Assembly: GCF_005144885.1 (NCBI RefSeq)
Contig: NZ_CP039690.1
Coordinates: 3,919,001-3,983,000 of the forward strand
Length of the DNA: 64,000 nt
Reading direction: 5' to 3'
DNA from: Phreatobacter stygius
GTDB taxonomy: Bacteria > Pseudomonadota > Alphaproteobacteria > Rhizobiales > Phreatobacteraceae
Part shown: positions 50,746-58,874 of the stretch, in pieces
How the letters are laid out: each line of letters starts with the position of its first letter
Position numbering within the stretch: the stretch's first letter is position 1
The notes under the pieces: model-generated
What the model saw: the letters and a program-made list of their open reading frames with translations, nothing else
Databases searched by the model: none
What the model was told of the DNA's origin: nothing
Translations under genes and position numbers: made by a program

Positions 50746-51301
50746 GAATGGAGGTCATTTGGTTGAGCTCGCCGACAAACCATCGACATATCCAGCCAGA
50801 ACATCATCGTGGTCGTGGCTGAACGCCGTCGAAAGCGTCTTGCAAAGCGCGCCTGCGGTTTCAGGATTGCCCGCATGGACCAAAGTGGCCTGCCAAACCG
50901 GAGCCTCACGATATCCATTGCCCAGGACACGATCGAGGTCGCGGAACGTCGCAGCGAGAAGCGCGCACCGTTGCGGCAATCAGGTCGCCGGGCCGCCCTC
51001 GCGCGCGAAATGGCAAATCTCGAGCGACCTTGCACGAGCCCGGTCGCTTGACCGGCTTGGTGCGGTTCAGCCGCCGCTCGCATGGCGGGCCCATGCTGAA
51101 CCGGTCAGTGGGGACGTCCGGGCAGCCGTCAGCCGATGCCCGACAGCACGCGCACGGCCAGCAGGCCACAGGCGAGTGTTACGGCAAGGGTAATTCCGTC
51201 AAGCAATTGCATGTGGAACCCCGGGGAAAGACAGAGGGATTACACACAAGTTTGATTAAGGGACTGTGTTGCGACCAAGGCGCTTTCGTTGCGCTGCCGT
51301 G
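50746..51301. other. Gene-poor gap with possible remnants
   Basis: No full-length gene is evident in 556 bases. On the minus strand, 50755-50979 encodes a 74-residue frame from a TTG directly after a stop (RDLDRVLGNGYREAPVWQAT in its first half) with protein-like composition; it may be the tail of a decayed gene. A possible 27-residue membrane peptide at 51129-51212 is listed separately. Confidence 0.4.
51129..51212 (-). CDS. Possible 27-residue single-span membrane peptide
   Basis: An ATG at 51212 opens a short frame ending in TGA at 51129. Residues 4-26 (LDGITLAVTLACGLLAVRVL) form one hydrophobic segment. A GGGG-containing stretch lies 6-12 bases upstream. It could be a small membrane protein such as a transporter subunit of the KdpF size class, but similarity cannot be judged by eye, and chance is a real alternative. 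Confidence 0.3.
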   Translation of the reverse strand: MQLLDGITLAVTLACGLLAVRVLSGIG

Positions 51302-52018
51302 TCAGAGCGCAAAACCTTCGCCGAGATAGGCGTCCTGGACACGCGGATCCCGGACGATCCTGTCGACCGGGCCGGCAGCCAGAATCCGCCCGCCGTCGAT
51401 AATATAGGCGCGATCGACCAGGCTCAGCGTCTCGCGCACATTGTGATCGGTGACCAGCACGCCGATGCCACGGGCGGTCAGCCGGCGGACCACCAGGCGC
51501 ATCTCGGTGACCGCGATCGGATCGACGCCGGCAAACGGCTCGTCGAGCAGGATGAAGGCCGGATCGCTGGCCAGCGTCCGGGCGATCTCCAGCCGCCGCC
51601 GTTCGCCTCCCGACAGCGACCCGGCGCGCGACCGCCTGATATCGGTGAGACCGAATTCGTCCAGAAGCGCGTCGAGCCGCGCGATCCGAGCCGGCCGGTC
51701 GGCGATGAGCGATTCAAGCACGATCAGGATATTGTCGTCGACGCTGCTGCCGCGAAAGATCGACGGCTCCTGGGGCAGATAACCCAGCCCCAGCCTTGCG
51801 CGGGTGAACAGCGGAAACCGCGTCATGTCGACGCCATCAAGCGTCACGATGCCGGAATCGGGCACCACCAGGCCGGCGATCATGCCAAACGTCGTGGTCT
51901 TGCCGGCGCCGTTCGGGCCGAGCAGTCCGACCACCTCGCCGCGCCGAAGCGCCAGGTCGACCCCGAGGACGACGGGCCGGCCATCATGGGCTTTGGCAAT
52001 CCTGCGTGCCACCAGCAT
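51302..52018 (-). CDS. LptB-like ABC ATPase, orphan copy
   Basis: A 238-residue ATPase of the LptB family. Walker A is GPNGAGKTTT, the Q-loop region is GYLPQEPSIFRG, the signature is SLSGGERRRLEIAR, Walker B is FILLDEPFAGVD, and the H-loop is VLVTDHNVRETL. LptB powers LPS export by binding LptF and LptG. The housekeeping lptB of alphaproteobacteria usually lies beside lptA/lptC and rpoN; here the next gene is inositol-3-phosphate synthase on the same strand, 94 bases upstream. Together with the orphan LptF/G pair it may form a second Lpt-type exporter. Confidence 0.88.
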   Translation of the reverse strand: MLVARRIAKAHDGRPVVLGVDLALRRGEVVGLLGPNGAGKTTTFGMIAGLVVPDSGIVTLDGVDMTRFPLFTRARLGLGYLPQEPSIFRGSSVDDNILIVLESLIADRPARIARLDALLDEFGLTDIRRSRAGSLSGGERRRLEIARTLASDPAFILLDEPFAGVDPIAVTEMRLVVRRLTARGIGVLVTDHNVRETLSLVDRAYIIDGGRILAAGPVDRIVRDPRVQDAYLGEGFAL

Positions 52019-52112
52019 GCCGTTACCGTCCGATATGGCGGCGCATGGCCCCTCACGCGCGAGCCCGGCTCACTCCGGCCGCTTGCCAGCGAACCGGAAG
52101 CGCGCCTGGCGG

Positions 52113-53189
52113 TCAGGTCCCCGCGATGAACGAGACCGTCAGGTCCCGGGCTTCCGGGTCGGTGAACTGCTTGGGCGGCGATTTCATGAAATAGCTCGAC
52201 GGCCCGATGATCGGTCCGCCCATCTTGCGGTCGAGCGCGATCTTGGCGCAACGTACCGCATCGATGACGACCCCGGCGGAATTCGGCGAATCCCAGACCT
52301 CGAGCTTGACCTCGGCGTTCAGCGGCACGCCGCCGAAGCCGGTGCCTTCGAGCCGGATATAGGCGATCTTCCGGTCATCCAGGAACGGCACGAAATCGCT
52401 CGGCCCGATATGGATGCGGTCGGCCGCCAGCGGCACGTCGATCTGGCTGTTGACCGCCTGCGTCTTGGAAATCTTCTTCGACTTCAACCGGTCGCGTTCC
52501 AGCATGTTGAGGAAATCGGTATTGCCGCCGAAATTCAGCTGGTAGGTGCGCTCGATCTTGACGCCGCGATCCTCGTAGAGCCTGGCCAGCACGCGATGCA
52601 GGATGGTCGCGCCGACCTGGCTCTTGATGTCGTCGCCGACGATCGGCAGGCCCTTGTCGGTGAAACGCTTGCTCCAGACCGGGTCGGAGGCGATGAACAC
52701 CGGCACGCAATTGATCAGGCCGCAGCCGGCGGCAAGCGCCTGCTCGGCATAATATTCGCTGGCCTTCTGCGATCCGACCGGCAGGTAGGAAATGATCACC
52801 TCGGCGCCGGCCGCCTTCAGCGCGGCGGCCACGTCCACCGGCGGCTGCGACGACTCGTGCACGATTTCGAGCAGATGCATGCCGACGCCGTCGAGCGTCG
52901 GTCCGCGCTGCACGATGACGCCGGTCTCCGGCACGCGGGCGAATTTGAAGGTGTTGTTCGGTTCTGCCGCGATGGCGTCGCTGAGGTCCTGCCCGACCTT
53001 GCGCGCGTCGATGTCGAAGGCCGCCACGACCTCGATGTCGCGGATGTGGTAGGGGCCCACTTCGACGTTCATCAATCCCGGGATCGACTCACCGAGCTTG
53101 GCGTCCTTGTAAAAGTTGAGCCCTTGAACGAAGGATGAAGCGCAATTGCCGACGCCAACGATGGCAACTCGAATGACGGGTCGTGACAC
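52113..53189 (-). CDS. ino1: Inositol-3-phosphate synthase (MIPS)
   Basis: A 358-residue cytosolic NAD-dependent enzyme that converts glucose-6-phosphate to L-myo-inositol-3-phosphate. [17 protein letters not shown] is the NAD motif, [13 protein letters not shown] and [20 protein letters not shown] are MIPS signatures, and the length is that of the short actinobacterial type. I chose the GTG at 53189: GGAGA precedes it at six bases, and upstream frame text is not homologous. It is divergent from the epimerase-like gene. In bacteria MIPS supplies PI lipids, mycothiol-like compounds or compatible solutes; the AUR1-like gene nearby favours lipids. Confidence 0.93.
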   Translation of the reverse strand: MSRPVIRVAIVGVGNCASSFVQGLNFYKDAKLGESIPGLMNVEVGPYHIRDIEVVAAFDIDARKVGQDLSDAIAAEPNNTFKFARVPETGVIVQRGPTLDGVGMHLLEIVHESSQPPVDVAAALKAAGAEVIISYLPVGSQKASEYYAEQALAAGCGLINCVPVFIASDPVWSKRFTDKGLPIVGDDIKSQVGATILHRVLARLYEDRGVKIERTYQLNFGGNTDFLNMLERDRLKSKKISKTQAVNSQIDVPLAADRIHIGPSDFVPFLDDRKIAYIRLEGTGFGGVPLNAEVKLEVWDSPNSAGVVIDAVRCAKIALDRKMGGPIIGPSSYFMKSPPKQFTDPEARDLTVSFIAGT

Positions 53190-53273
53190 GAAAAATCTCC
53201 AGGCGCTCTGGCCGAAAACCACCGACCGCGCGGCCTCCTTATACTTCATTGTCCTGTCATTAAAAGAGTTAGC

Positions 53274-54242
53274 GTGCTGATCGTCACTGGAGCTACCGGC
53301 CTTCTGGGCAACACTTTGGTGCGTCGGGCGCTCGGCCGTGGCCTCCAGGCCACAGCCCTGCTGCGTGACAAGAGTGCGACAAGGCCGCTCGACGGGCTGG
53401 CGGTGCGCATAATTCGCGCCGACCTGGCCGGCGATGCGCTGGAACCGCTGGTGGCCGGCGCGCGCTGTGTCATCCACGCCGGCGCGCGCGTCGCCATCGG
53501 CCGGCGGGATCTGGAGGCTTTTCGTGTGGACAATGTCGTGCCGACGGCGCGTCTTGCCGCCGCTTGCCGGGCCGCGGGCGTCCGTCTGGTTTTCGTTTCA
53601 ACCGTCGACACGCTGGCCTGGGGCAGCCGGGCCGCGCCTGGCGATGAGACCCGCTCCAGCGGCCGCGAGCCGGCCACCGCCTATTCGATCTCCAAGCGCG
53701 AGGCGGAGGACGCAGTACTGGCGGAGGTTGCGCTGGGGCTCGACGCGGTGATCGTCCATCCGGGTTTTCTCCTCGGCCCCTGGGACTGGAAACCCTCCTC
53801 GGGACGCCTGATCCTGGAGGTTGCCCGCGCGCCATTCGCGCTGGCGCCGCCTGGCGGCAATGATTTCTGTCACGCCGCCGATGTCGCCGACGGTGTGCTC
53901 GCCGCGGCCGAACGCGCCGTGTCCGGCAGCCGCTATGTCCTTAGCGGCGAAGCCTTGAGTTATGCCGAGGCCTTTCGGCTGATCCGCCGGGCCGCCGGGC
54001 GGACGCCGCGGATCGCGACAGCACCGGCCTGGCTCGTGGCGGCCGCCGGCCGGGCCGGCGATCTCATCGGGGCGGTCAGCGGCCGCGAGCCGGCGCTGAA
54101 TTCGGCCAGTGCGGCGATCGTCGCCTTGCCGCATCATTTGTCGAGCGCGCTGGCCGCCCGCGATCTCGGTTATCGGCCGCGCCCGGCCGAGATCGCCATG
54201 CGCGACGCCTGGACCTGGTTCACCGGACACGGATACGCATGA
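53274..54242 (+). CDS. NAD-dependent epimerase/dehydratase-like reductase, CerR or HpnA type
   Basis: A 322-residue extended SDR starting at GTG 53274. [18 protein letters not shown] binds the nucleotide, and [10 protein letters not shown] holds the catalytic Tyr-Lys. The C-terminal lobe resembles dihydroflavonol-reductase-like proteins. In Caulobacter the ceramide pathway reductase CerR is also an epimerase-family protein, so this is a candidate for reduction of 3-ketosphinganine; a nucleotide-sugar role for the neighbouring glycosyltransferase is the alternative. It overlaps the GT4 gene by four bases. Confidence 0.8.
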   Translation: MLIVTGATGLLGNTLVRRALGRGLQATALLRDKSATRPLDGLAVRIIRADLAGDALEPLVAGARCVIHAGARVAIGRRDLEAFRVDNVVPTARLAAACRAAGVRLVFVSTVDTLAWGSRAAPGDETRSSGREPATAYSISKREAEDAVLAEVALGLDAVIVHPGFLLGPWDWKPSSGRLILEVARAPFALAPPGGNDFCHAADVADGVLAAAERAVSGSRYVLSGEALSYAEAFRLIRRAAGRTPRIATAPAWLVAAAGRAGDLIGAVSGREPALNSASAAIVALPHHLSSALAARDLGYRPRPAEIAMRDAWTWFTGHGYA

Positions 54243-55408
54243 GCGGGCAGGTGACATCGACGATCCCGCCGGACCACCGGCGAGCCATGAAGATCGCGCT
54301 CGTCGGCGACTGGTTCCTGCCGCGCCTCGGCGGCATCGAACTGCAGACGCGCGACCTGGCGCTGGAACTGATGGCCGAAGGCCACCTGGTCGAGGTGATC
54401 ACCGGCGTTCCCGGACCCGACGCGGTCGACGGCATCAAGGTCATCCGCTTGCCGGGGCCACGCCTGATCGGCGCCGGCATCGCGGTGACGCCGGGCGTGT
54501 TCAAGGCCCTGCACGGGTCGATCCGGGCCGGCGGCTATGACGTGATCCACGCCCATTTCGGCATCATCACGCCGATTGCCCACGACGCCCTGCGTTTCGC
54601 GGCGGCACACCGCATTCCGGCGGTCGCGACCTTCCATTCGGTGCTGCGCTATTACGACCTGCCCTTGAAGCTGCTCGACCGGACGCTCGGCTATTCAGGC
54701 TGGCCGGTCCGCTATGTCGGCGTCTCCTCGGTCACTGCCGAGGCCATGCGCCCGCTGGTCGGAGACCATGACATCGCGGTCATTCCGAACGGTATCGATC
54801 TGGCCTGGTGGCGCCGGCCGGCCGGTGCCATCAGGCCGGATCGTGCGGCGACCCGGCCGGTCGCCTTCGTCACCGTCATGCGCCTGGAAAAGCGCAAGCG
54901 CGCCCGTGCGCTGATCGCTGCCTTCGCCGATGCCATGACCGGCTTGGCCGCGGGCGCCGCCGAACTGACCGTGATCGGCGACGGCGGCGAGCGGCCGGCC
55001 CTGGAACGTATCGTCGAGCGCCGCGGATTGTCGGGCCAGATCCGCTTTCTGGGGAGCCGCGGGCGACCCGAAATCCGCGACATCCTGCACCGTTCCGACG
55101 TGTTCGCGCTGGCGTCGCGGCTGGAAGCCTTCGGCATCGCGGCGCTGGAGGCGCGCGCCGCCGGCCTGCCGGTGGTTACGCTGAAGGCCTCCGGCGCGCG
55201 CGATTTTCTAAGACATGACGGGGATTCGCTGCTGGCCGGCGACGATGCCGAACTGAGCCGCCAGATCAGGAGCCTGATCGTCGATCCGGCCCTGCGCGGA
55301 CGCCTGGCGCAAGGCGCCGAGGCAAGCCCAGAGGGTGTCGACTGGACCAGCGTCGGGCCGCGTTATCTCGCCGAATATCGCGCGGCGATCCGGGATGCGG
55401 CCGTCTGA
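54239..55408 (+). CDS. GT4 family glycosyltransferase
   Basis: A 389-residue GT-B enzyme. The N-terminal domain has GDWFLPRLGGIELQTRDLA, then YDVIHAHFGIITPIAHDAL. The donor-binding domain has VTVMRLEKRKRARALIAAF and the motif EAFGIAALEARAAGLPVV, with the Glu pair of the EX7E signature. The first 16 residues may be extra, as a second ATG at 54287 matches the usual family start. GT4 includes MshA and PIG-A, which transfer GlcNAc to inositol-containing acceptors. Its link to Ino1 and a deacetylase makes that kind of reaction plausible here. Confidence 0.85.
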   Translation: MSGQVTSTIPPDHRRAMKIALVGDWFLPRLGGIELQTRDLALELMAEGHLVEVITGVPGPDAVDGIKVIRLPGPRLIGAGIAVTPGVFKALHGSIRAGGYDVIHAHFGIITPIAHDALRFAAAHRIPAVATFHSVLRYYDLPLKLLDRTLGYSGWPVRYVGVSSVTAEAMRPLVGDHDIAVIPNGIDLAWWRRPAGAIRPDRAATRPVAFVTVMRLEKRKRARALIAAFADAMTGLAAGAAELTVIGDGGERPALERIVERRGLSGQIRFLGSRGRPEIRDILHRSDVFALASRLEAFGIAALEARAAGLPVVTLKASGARDFLRHDGDSLLAGDDAELSRQIRSLIVDPALRGRLAQGAEASPEGVDWTSVGPRYLAEYRAAIRDAAV

Positions 55409-55427
55409 CCGGGCGGCCGGACCCGGT

Positions 55428-56420
55428 TCACGAGGTTCTGGCCGCTGAATCGCCGCGCGGCAGCGTCAGCGCGAGATAGCCGATGCCGACAAAGGACGAG
55501 GCGAAGAAAACGGCGTGCTGCAGCACCGCCGCCGCCACCGCCAGCGGCAGGGGAACGCCGAGATATTGATAGCAGAAGATGACCGCGGCCTCGTAGACCC
55601 CGAGATTGCCGGGTGAAACCGGCGCCAGCGTCGCAAGCCCGAGTGCGGCGACCACCAGGACTGCGGCCGAGAATGACGGTTCGATGCCGACCGCGACCTG
55701 AACCGCAACCACCGCCGCGATTTCCACAGCTTTTTTGGCGATCGCCAGCAGCATCACGGCAAGGCCGAGCAGCGGCTGCCTGAGCGGCTCCAGGTGATCG
55801 AGGAAATCCGCGGCGAGCTTGGCGATCTTTGCCGCTTTCGGGCCGAATGTCCGGCTGACGGTCCGCACCAGATTGCCGCTGCGGGCGGCAACCAGCATGA
55901 CCAGCACGAAGGCGGCGATGACGCCGGCAAGCGTCAGCATGGCCGTCCGCATCCAGTCCGGCAGCGGCAGCAGCGTCGCGGCCAGCGCCAGGGTGCCGAC
56001 CTTGACGATGCCGGTCAGCAACTGATCGACCGCATAAAGCGACATGGCGGCGCTGGCCGGCAGGCCGCCACGCACCATCAGGAAGCCGACGGCGGCGACC
56101 ACGCCGGCGATCGGCACCGAATTATTGGCCGTGCCGGTCAAGGCGGTGACCTGCGCCATGCGCGGCAGGCTCGGCCGGTGGGCGGCGGGTGCCAGCAACC
56201 ACCATTCGACGATCCACAGCGGCCAGCCGGCGACGACGATCACGAAGCTGATCAGGGCCCATTCCCAGCGCGCGCCCTTAAGTGCGGCGATCACGTCGGT
56301 CCAGGGCAGCGTCATGGCGGCGACGACAAGGAAGCCCGCCAGCACCAGCCAGCCGACGATCCACCAGAAGCGCGGCGAGGCGAGGGGATTGCGCCGCTGC
56401 GGCGTGTCCGAACTGGTCAC
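55428..56420 (-). CDS. UPF0104 (lysyl-PG synthase membrane domain-like) protein
   Basis: A 330-residue integral membrane protein with about eight segments. LAPVSPGNLGVYEAAVIFCY near residue 265 is the family signature, with GVPLPLAVAAAVLQHAVFF following. These flippase-like domains occur alone or fused to MprF and are thought to move lipids or lipid-linked sugars across the inner membrane. It is the last gene of a three-gene minus-strand group with a deacetylase (four-base overlap) and a glycosyltransferase. Confidence 0.85.
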   Translation of the reverse strand: MTSSDTPQRRNPLASPRFWWIVGWLVLAGFLVVAAMTLPWTDVIAALKGARWEWALISFVIVVAGWPLWIVEWWLLAPAAHRPSLPRMAQVTALTGTANNSVPIAGVVAAVGFLMVRGGLPASAAMSLYAVDQLLTGIVKVGTLALAATLLPLPDWMRTAMLTLAGVIAAFVLVMLVAARSGNLVRTVSRTFGPKAAKIAKLAADFLDHLEPLRQPLLGLAVMLLAIAKKAVEIAAVVAVQVAVGIEPSFSAAVLVVAALGLATLAPVSPGNLGVYEAAVIFCYQYLGVPLPLAVAAAVLQHAVFFASSFVGIGYLALTLPRGDSAARTS

Positions 56421-57214
56421 CGCCTGGCGTCCGTCATCGCGCCCGCCTTGGCGGCCGTATTGCCGGCTGCGGCCTGATCTGCGGTCGCCCCGGCGACGCC
56501 GAGGTCGCGCATGGTGGTGAATTCGGCGCCGCGCGCCTTGAAGAAGCCGATCACCGAACCGAGCGCATCGAGCGCCGGCTGGCCGGTGCGGAAGCGGCAG
56601 TCGTAGCGCAGCGTCGTCCGGGTGAAATCGACGAACTCCCAGGGGTGGACGAAAAGCACCACCGGATCGGCCAGCCGGCCGAGGAAGAATTCGCGGATGA
56701 TTTTCGGGATGCGCAGCGCGCTGGAGGTGATCGAGGCCGGCACGCGCACCAGGTTGCGGGCATTTTCGACGCCGGGCACGTCGCGTTTGTACTTGGCCTG
56801 CGAGGAATCGAGGGCGAAGCCTTCGGCCTCCAGCAGATCGAGATAATGGCCGGGAAAGCGCAGATAGGGCGCGCGGAACGAGGTGACCGGAGCAAACTCG
56901 CGCAGGCGCCGGGTCGATTCGACGATCTCGTGGGCGGCGCTCTCGCGCGACATCCAGTCGAAGCGCTGGTGGCTGATGCCGTGGCAGCCGAGCTCATGGC
57001 CGGCCTTGACGATCGCCTCGACCGATTGCGGATGAAGCCTTGCCGTATCGCCCGTGGTGAACCAGGTCACCGGGATCGCCTGCCGCTCGAACAGGTCGAG
57101 CAGCCGCGGCGCGCCCTCGGTCACGCCCCGCCAGGTCCACAGGAAGGGCGGGCAATCGGGTTCCATGTCGACCGTCAGGGCGACGCGAAGGGGTTTGGTG
57201 GTGGTTGTCGACAT
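56417..57214 (-). CDS. Polysaccharide deacetylase (NodB family)
   Basis: A 265-residue carbohydrate esterase 4 enzyme. VALTVDMEPDCPP carries the metal Asp and catalytic base, HGISHQRFDWMS the His pair, and FRAPYLRFPGHYLD the FRxPY motif. VLFVHPWEFVDF lies in the C-terminal part. It would remove an N-acetyl group from a sugar. The ATG at 57214 matches family length. Beside a GT4, Ino1 and a lipid flippase-like protein, deacetylation of a GlcNAc-inositol lipid is possible. The cellular target is unknown. Confidence 0.85.
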   Translation of the reverse strand: MSTTTTKPLRVALTVDMEPDCPPFLWTWRGVTEGAPRLLDLFERQAIPVTWFTTGDTARLHPQSVEAIVKAGHELGCHGISHQRFDWMSRESAAHEIVESTRRLREFAPVTSFRAPYLRFPGHYLDLLEAEGFALDSSQAKYKRDVPGVENARNLVRVPASITSSALRIPKIIREFFLGRLADPVVLFVHPWEFVDFTRTTLRYDCRFRTGQPALDALGSVIGFFKARGAEFTTMRDLGVAGATADQAAAGNTAAKAGAMTDARR

Positions 57215-57272
57215 CGGCTGGGCTCTTAGCACGGCCCGGGCGAAGCGGCCACCACGGCCATGCCGAGGAGTT

Positions 57273-58106
57273 TCACCACCATTTGGCGAAGATCTCGATG
57301 GCCGTGCGGTCATTGCCGCCGGACTTGTTCGGGCCGTCGGTGAGCGCCGCCAGGCTCGAGGCCCGGGTCTCGATCGGCAGGCCCTTGGCCGGGATCACCA
57401 GGCGCGCAATGCCGCGTTTGGCGAGGTGGCCGGAAAACCAGACATCATCGACGAAACGGACCGCGGGCGGATGGCCGTCAAAGGCATGGACACTCGCGTC
57501 GAAGGCGCCTGGAGGCACCAGGTAACCCCAGGTGCCGAGCAGGATGTCGACCGGGGTCGGCGCCGCGACGCCGGTCGCGAAAATATGGGGAAAGCGCTTG
57601 GCATGGACGCCGTCGACGATGCGCCAGCCGCGCCAGCCGATGGCGGCCTTCGGATGCGCCCGGTGGCCGGCGAGCAATTGCTCGAGAAAATCGACGGGAT
57701 AGATGACGTCGTCGTCGACCACCACCACCGCCGCCCCGGGCTCGGCGACGAGCGCCGGCAGGAGTTTGGTCGCCGGGCCCTCGTCGGTCGAGGCGAGCAC
57801 CTCGACGCCGTCGGGCAGCGGGCCGGGGTCGGGATAGGCGAGACCCGAGCGGCGCGACACGGCCGGGCGCCAGACGATGATGCGATCGGCCGGTACGGTC
57901 TGGTCGATCAGGCTGCGCAACACCGGCTGGAGCCGGTCCATGCGCTCCGGAACGGTGGTCAGCGACACCACCAGGCGCTCCGGCCGCGGCGCCGGCGGGC
58001 GCCGGCCGGGCTCGCTCAGCATCAGCCGGCGCGCCCGCGCGATGTCGCGCACCAGCCTGAGCGGCGACATCCGGCGGAACCGCATGAACGTGTTGGCGAG
58101 CGTCAT
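57273..58106 (-). CDS. GT-A fold glycosyltransferase
   Basis: A 277-residue enzyme with the GT-A opening LVVSLTTVPERMDRLQPVL and the metal site VVVVDDDVIYPVDFLEQLL, whose DDD is the DXD-type motif. WGYLVPPGAFDASV and FVDDVWFSGHLAKRGI form the acceptor region. It resembles glycosyltransferase-like proteins of capsule and surface glycolipid clusters. It is first in the minus-strand group with the deacetylase and the UPF0104 protein, and divergent from the CDP-alcohol phosphatidyltransferase. Donor and acceptor are not known. Confidence 0.75.
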   Translation of the reverse strand: MTLANTFMRFRRMSPLRLVRDIARARRLMLSEPGRRPPAPRPERLVVSLTTVPERMDRLQPVLRSLIDQTVPADRIIVWRPAVSRRSGLAYPDPGPLPDGVEVLASTDEGPATKLLPALVAEPGAAVVVVDDDVIYPVDFLEQLLAGHRAHPKAAIGWRGWRIVDGVHAKRFPHIFATGVAAPTPVDILLGTWGYLVPPGAFDASVHAFDGHPPAVRFVDDVWFSGHLAKRGIARLVIPAKGLPIETRASSLAALTDGPNKSGGNDRTAIEIFAKWW

Positions 58107-58217
58107 GGTCTTGCCGCTCGTCTGCTATTCCGGTCGTCGCGCATCTTCACCTGGGCTGATTTTTCGGGCAGGGAGACGCTAGATAGCACCTGGTCGACGG
58201 AACGGGGAGGCAAGTTC

Positions 58218-58874
58218 ATGATGCGCAATTGGGCCGCGCGCCTGCTCGGCAGTCTCGAGCAGGGCGTTTCCGTCCAGGATATCGGCCGCAGCGCGTCGTT
58301 CACCGCGGGCCTCAGCCGGATCGCCAGCCGGCTGGCGCGCACCGGCGTGACGCCGAATACGCTGACGCTGATGTCGCTGCTGCCCGCGGTTGCCTCCGGC
58401 ATCGCGGCCGCCAATGGCCTGCTCGGCTGGGCCGGCGTGCTGCTGCTGGTCAGCGGCGCCTTCGACCTGCTCGACGGGCCGCTGGCGCGGTTGACGGGTA
58501 CCGCCACGCGGTTCGGCGCCCTGCTCGATTCGACCGTCGACCGGGTCTCCGACGCGGCCCCGCTTCTTGGCCTGACCATTCTCTATTCGAACAGCGGCTG
58601 GCTGGCCGTGCTGCCGGCGCTGGCGCTGCTCGCCGCCTATACCGTGTCTTACGTCCGGGCGCGCTGCGAGGGTCTCAAGGTTGCCTTGCCGCCGCTGTGG
58701 ATGCGCCGCGGCGATCGCATGATCCTGCTGGTGCTGTCGTTGTTTCTGGGCAGCCTGGTACCCTGGCTGGCGCTCGGTGGCGTCGCGCTGATCGCGCTCT
58801 TGAGCGCGCTCGCCGCCGCCGATGCGCTGCGGGTGGCGCGCCATGTCATCGATGCCGGCGGCGGTCGCGCCTGA
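58218..58874 (+). CDS. CDP-alcohol phosphatidyltransferase, candidate PIP synthase
   Basis: A 218-residue membrane enzyme with a perfect CDP-alcohol motif: DLLDGPLAR, eight residues, GALLDSTVD, that is, the D-x2-D-G-x2-A-R-x8-G-x3-D-x3-D site for Mg and CDP-diacylglycerol. About six membrane segments follow. GGGGAGG lies 7 bases before the ATG at 58218. Bacterial phosphatidylinositol-phosphate synthases belong here and use inositol-3-phosphate, the Ino1 product. Its stop overlaps the AUR1-like start (TGATG). PgsA or choline-type activities remain possible. Confidence 0.85.
   Translation: MMRNWAARLLGSLEQGVSVQDIGRSASFTAGLSRIASRLARTGVTPNTLTLMSLLPAVASGIAAANGLLGWAGVLLLVSGAFDLLDGPLARLTGTATRFGALLDSTVDRVSDAAPLLGLTILYSNSGWLAVLPALALLAAYTVSYVRARCEGLKVALPPLWMRRGDRMILLVLSLFLGSLVPWLALGGVALIALLSALAAADALRVARHVIDAGGGRA

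Noticed and set aside
50691-51083. 130-codon minus-strand frame overlapping the DUF1989 5' end
   Set aside because: Arg/Met-rich text without motifs and overlap with a better-supported gene.
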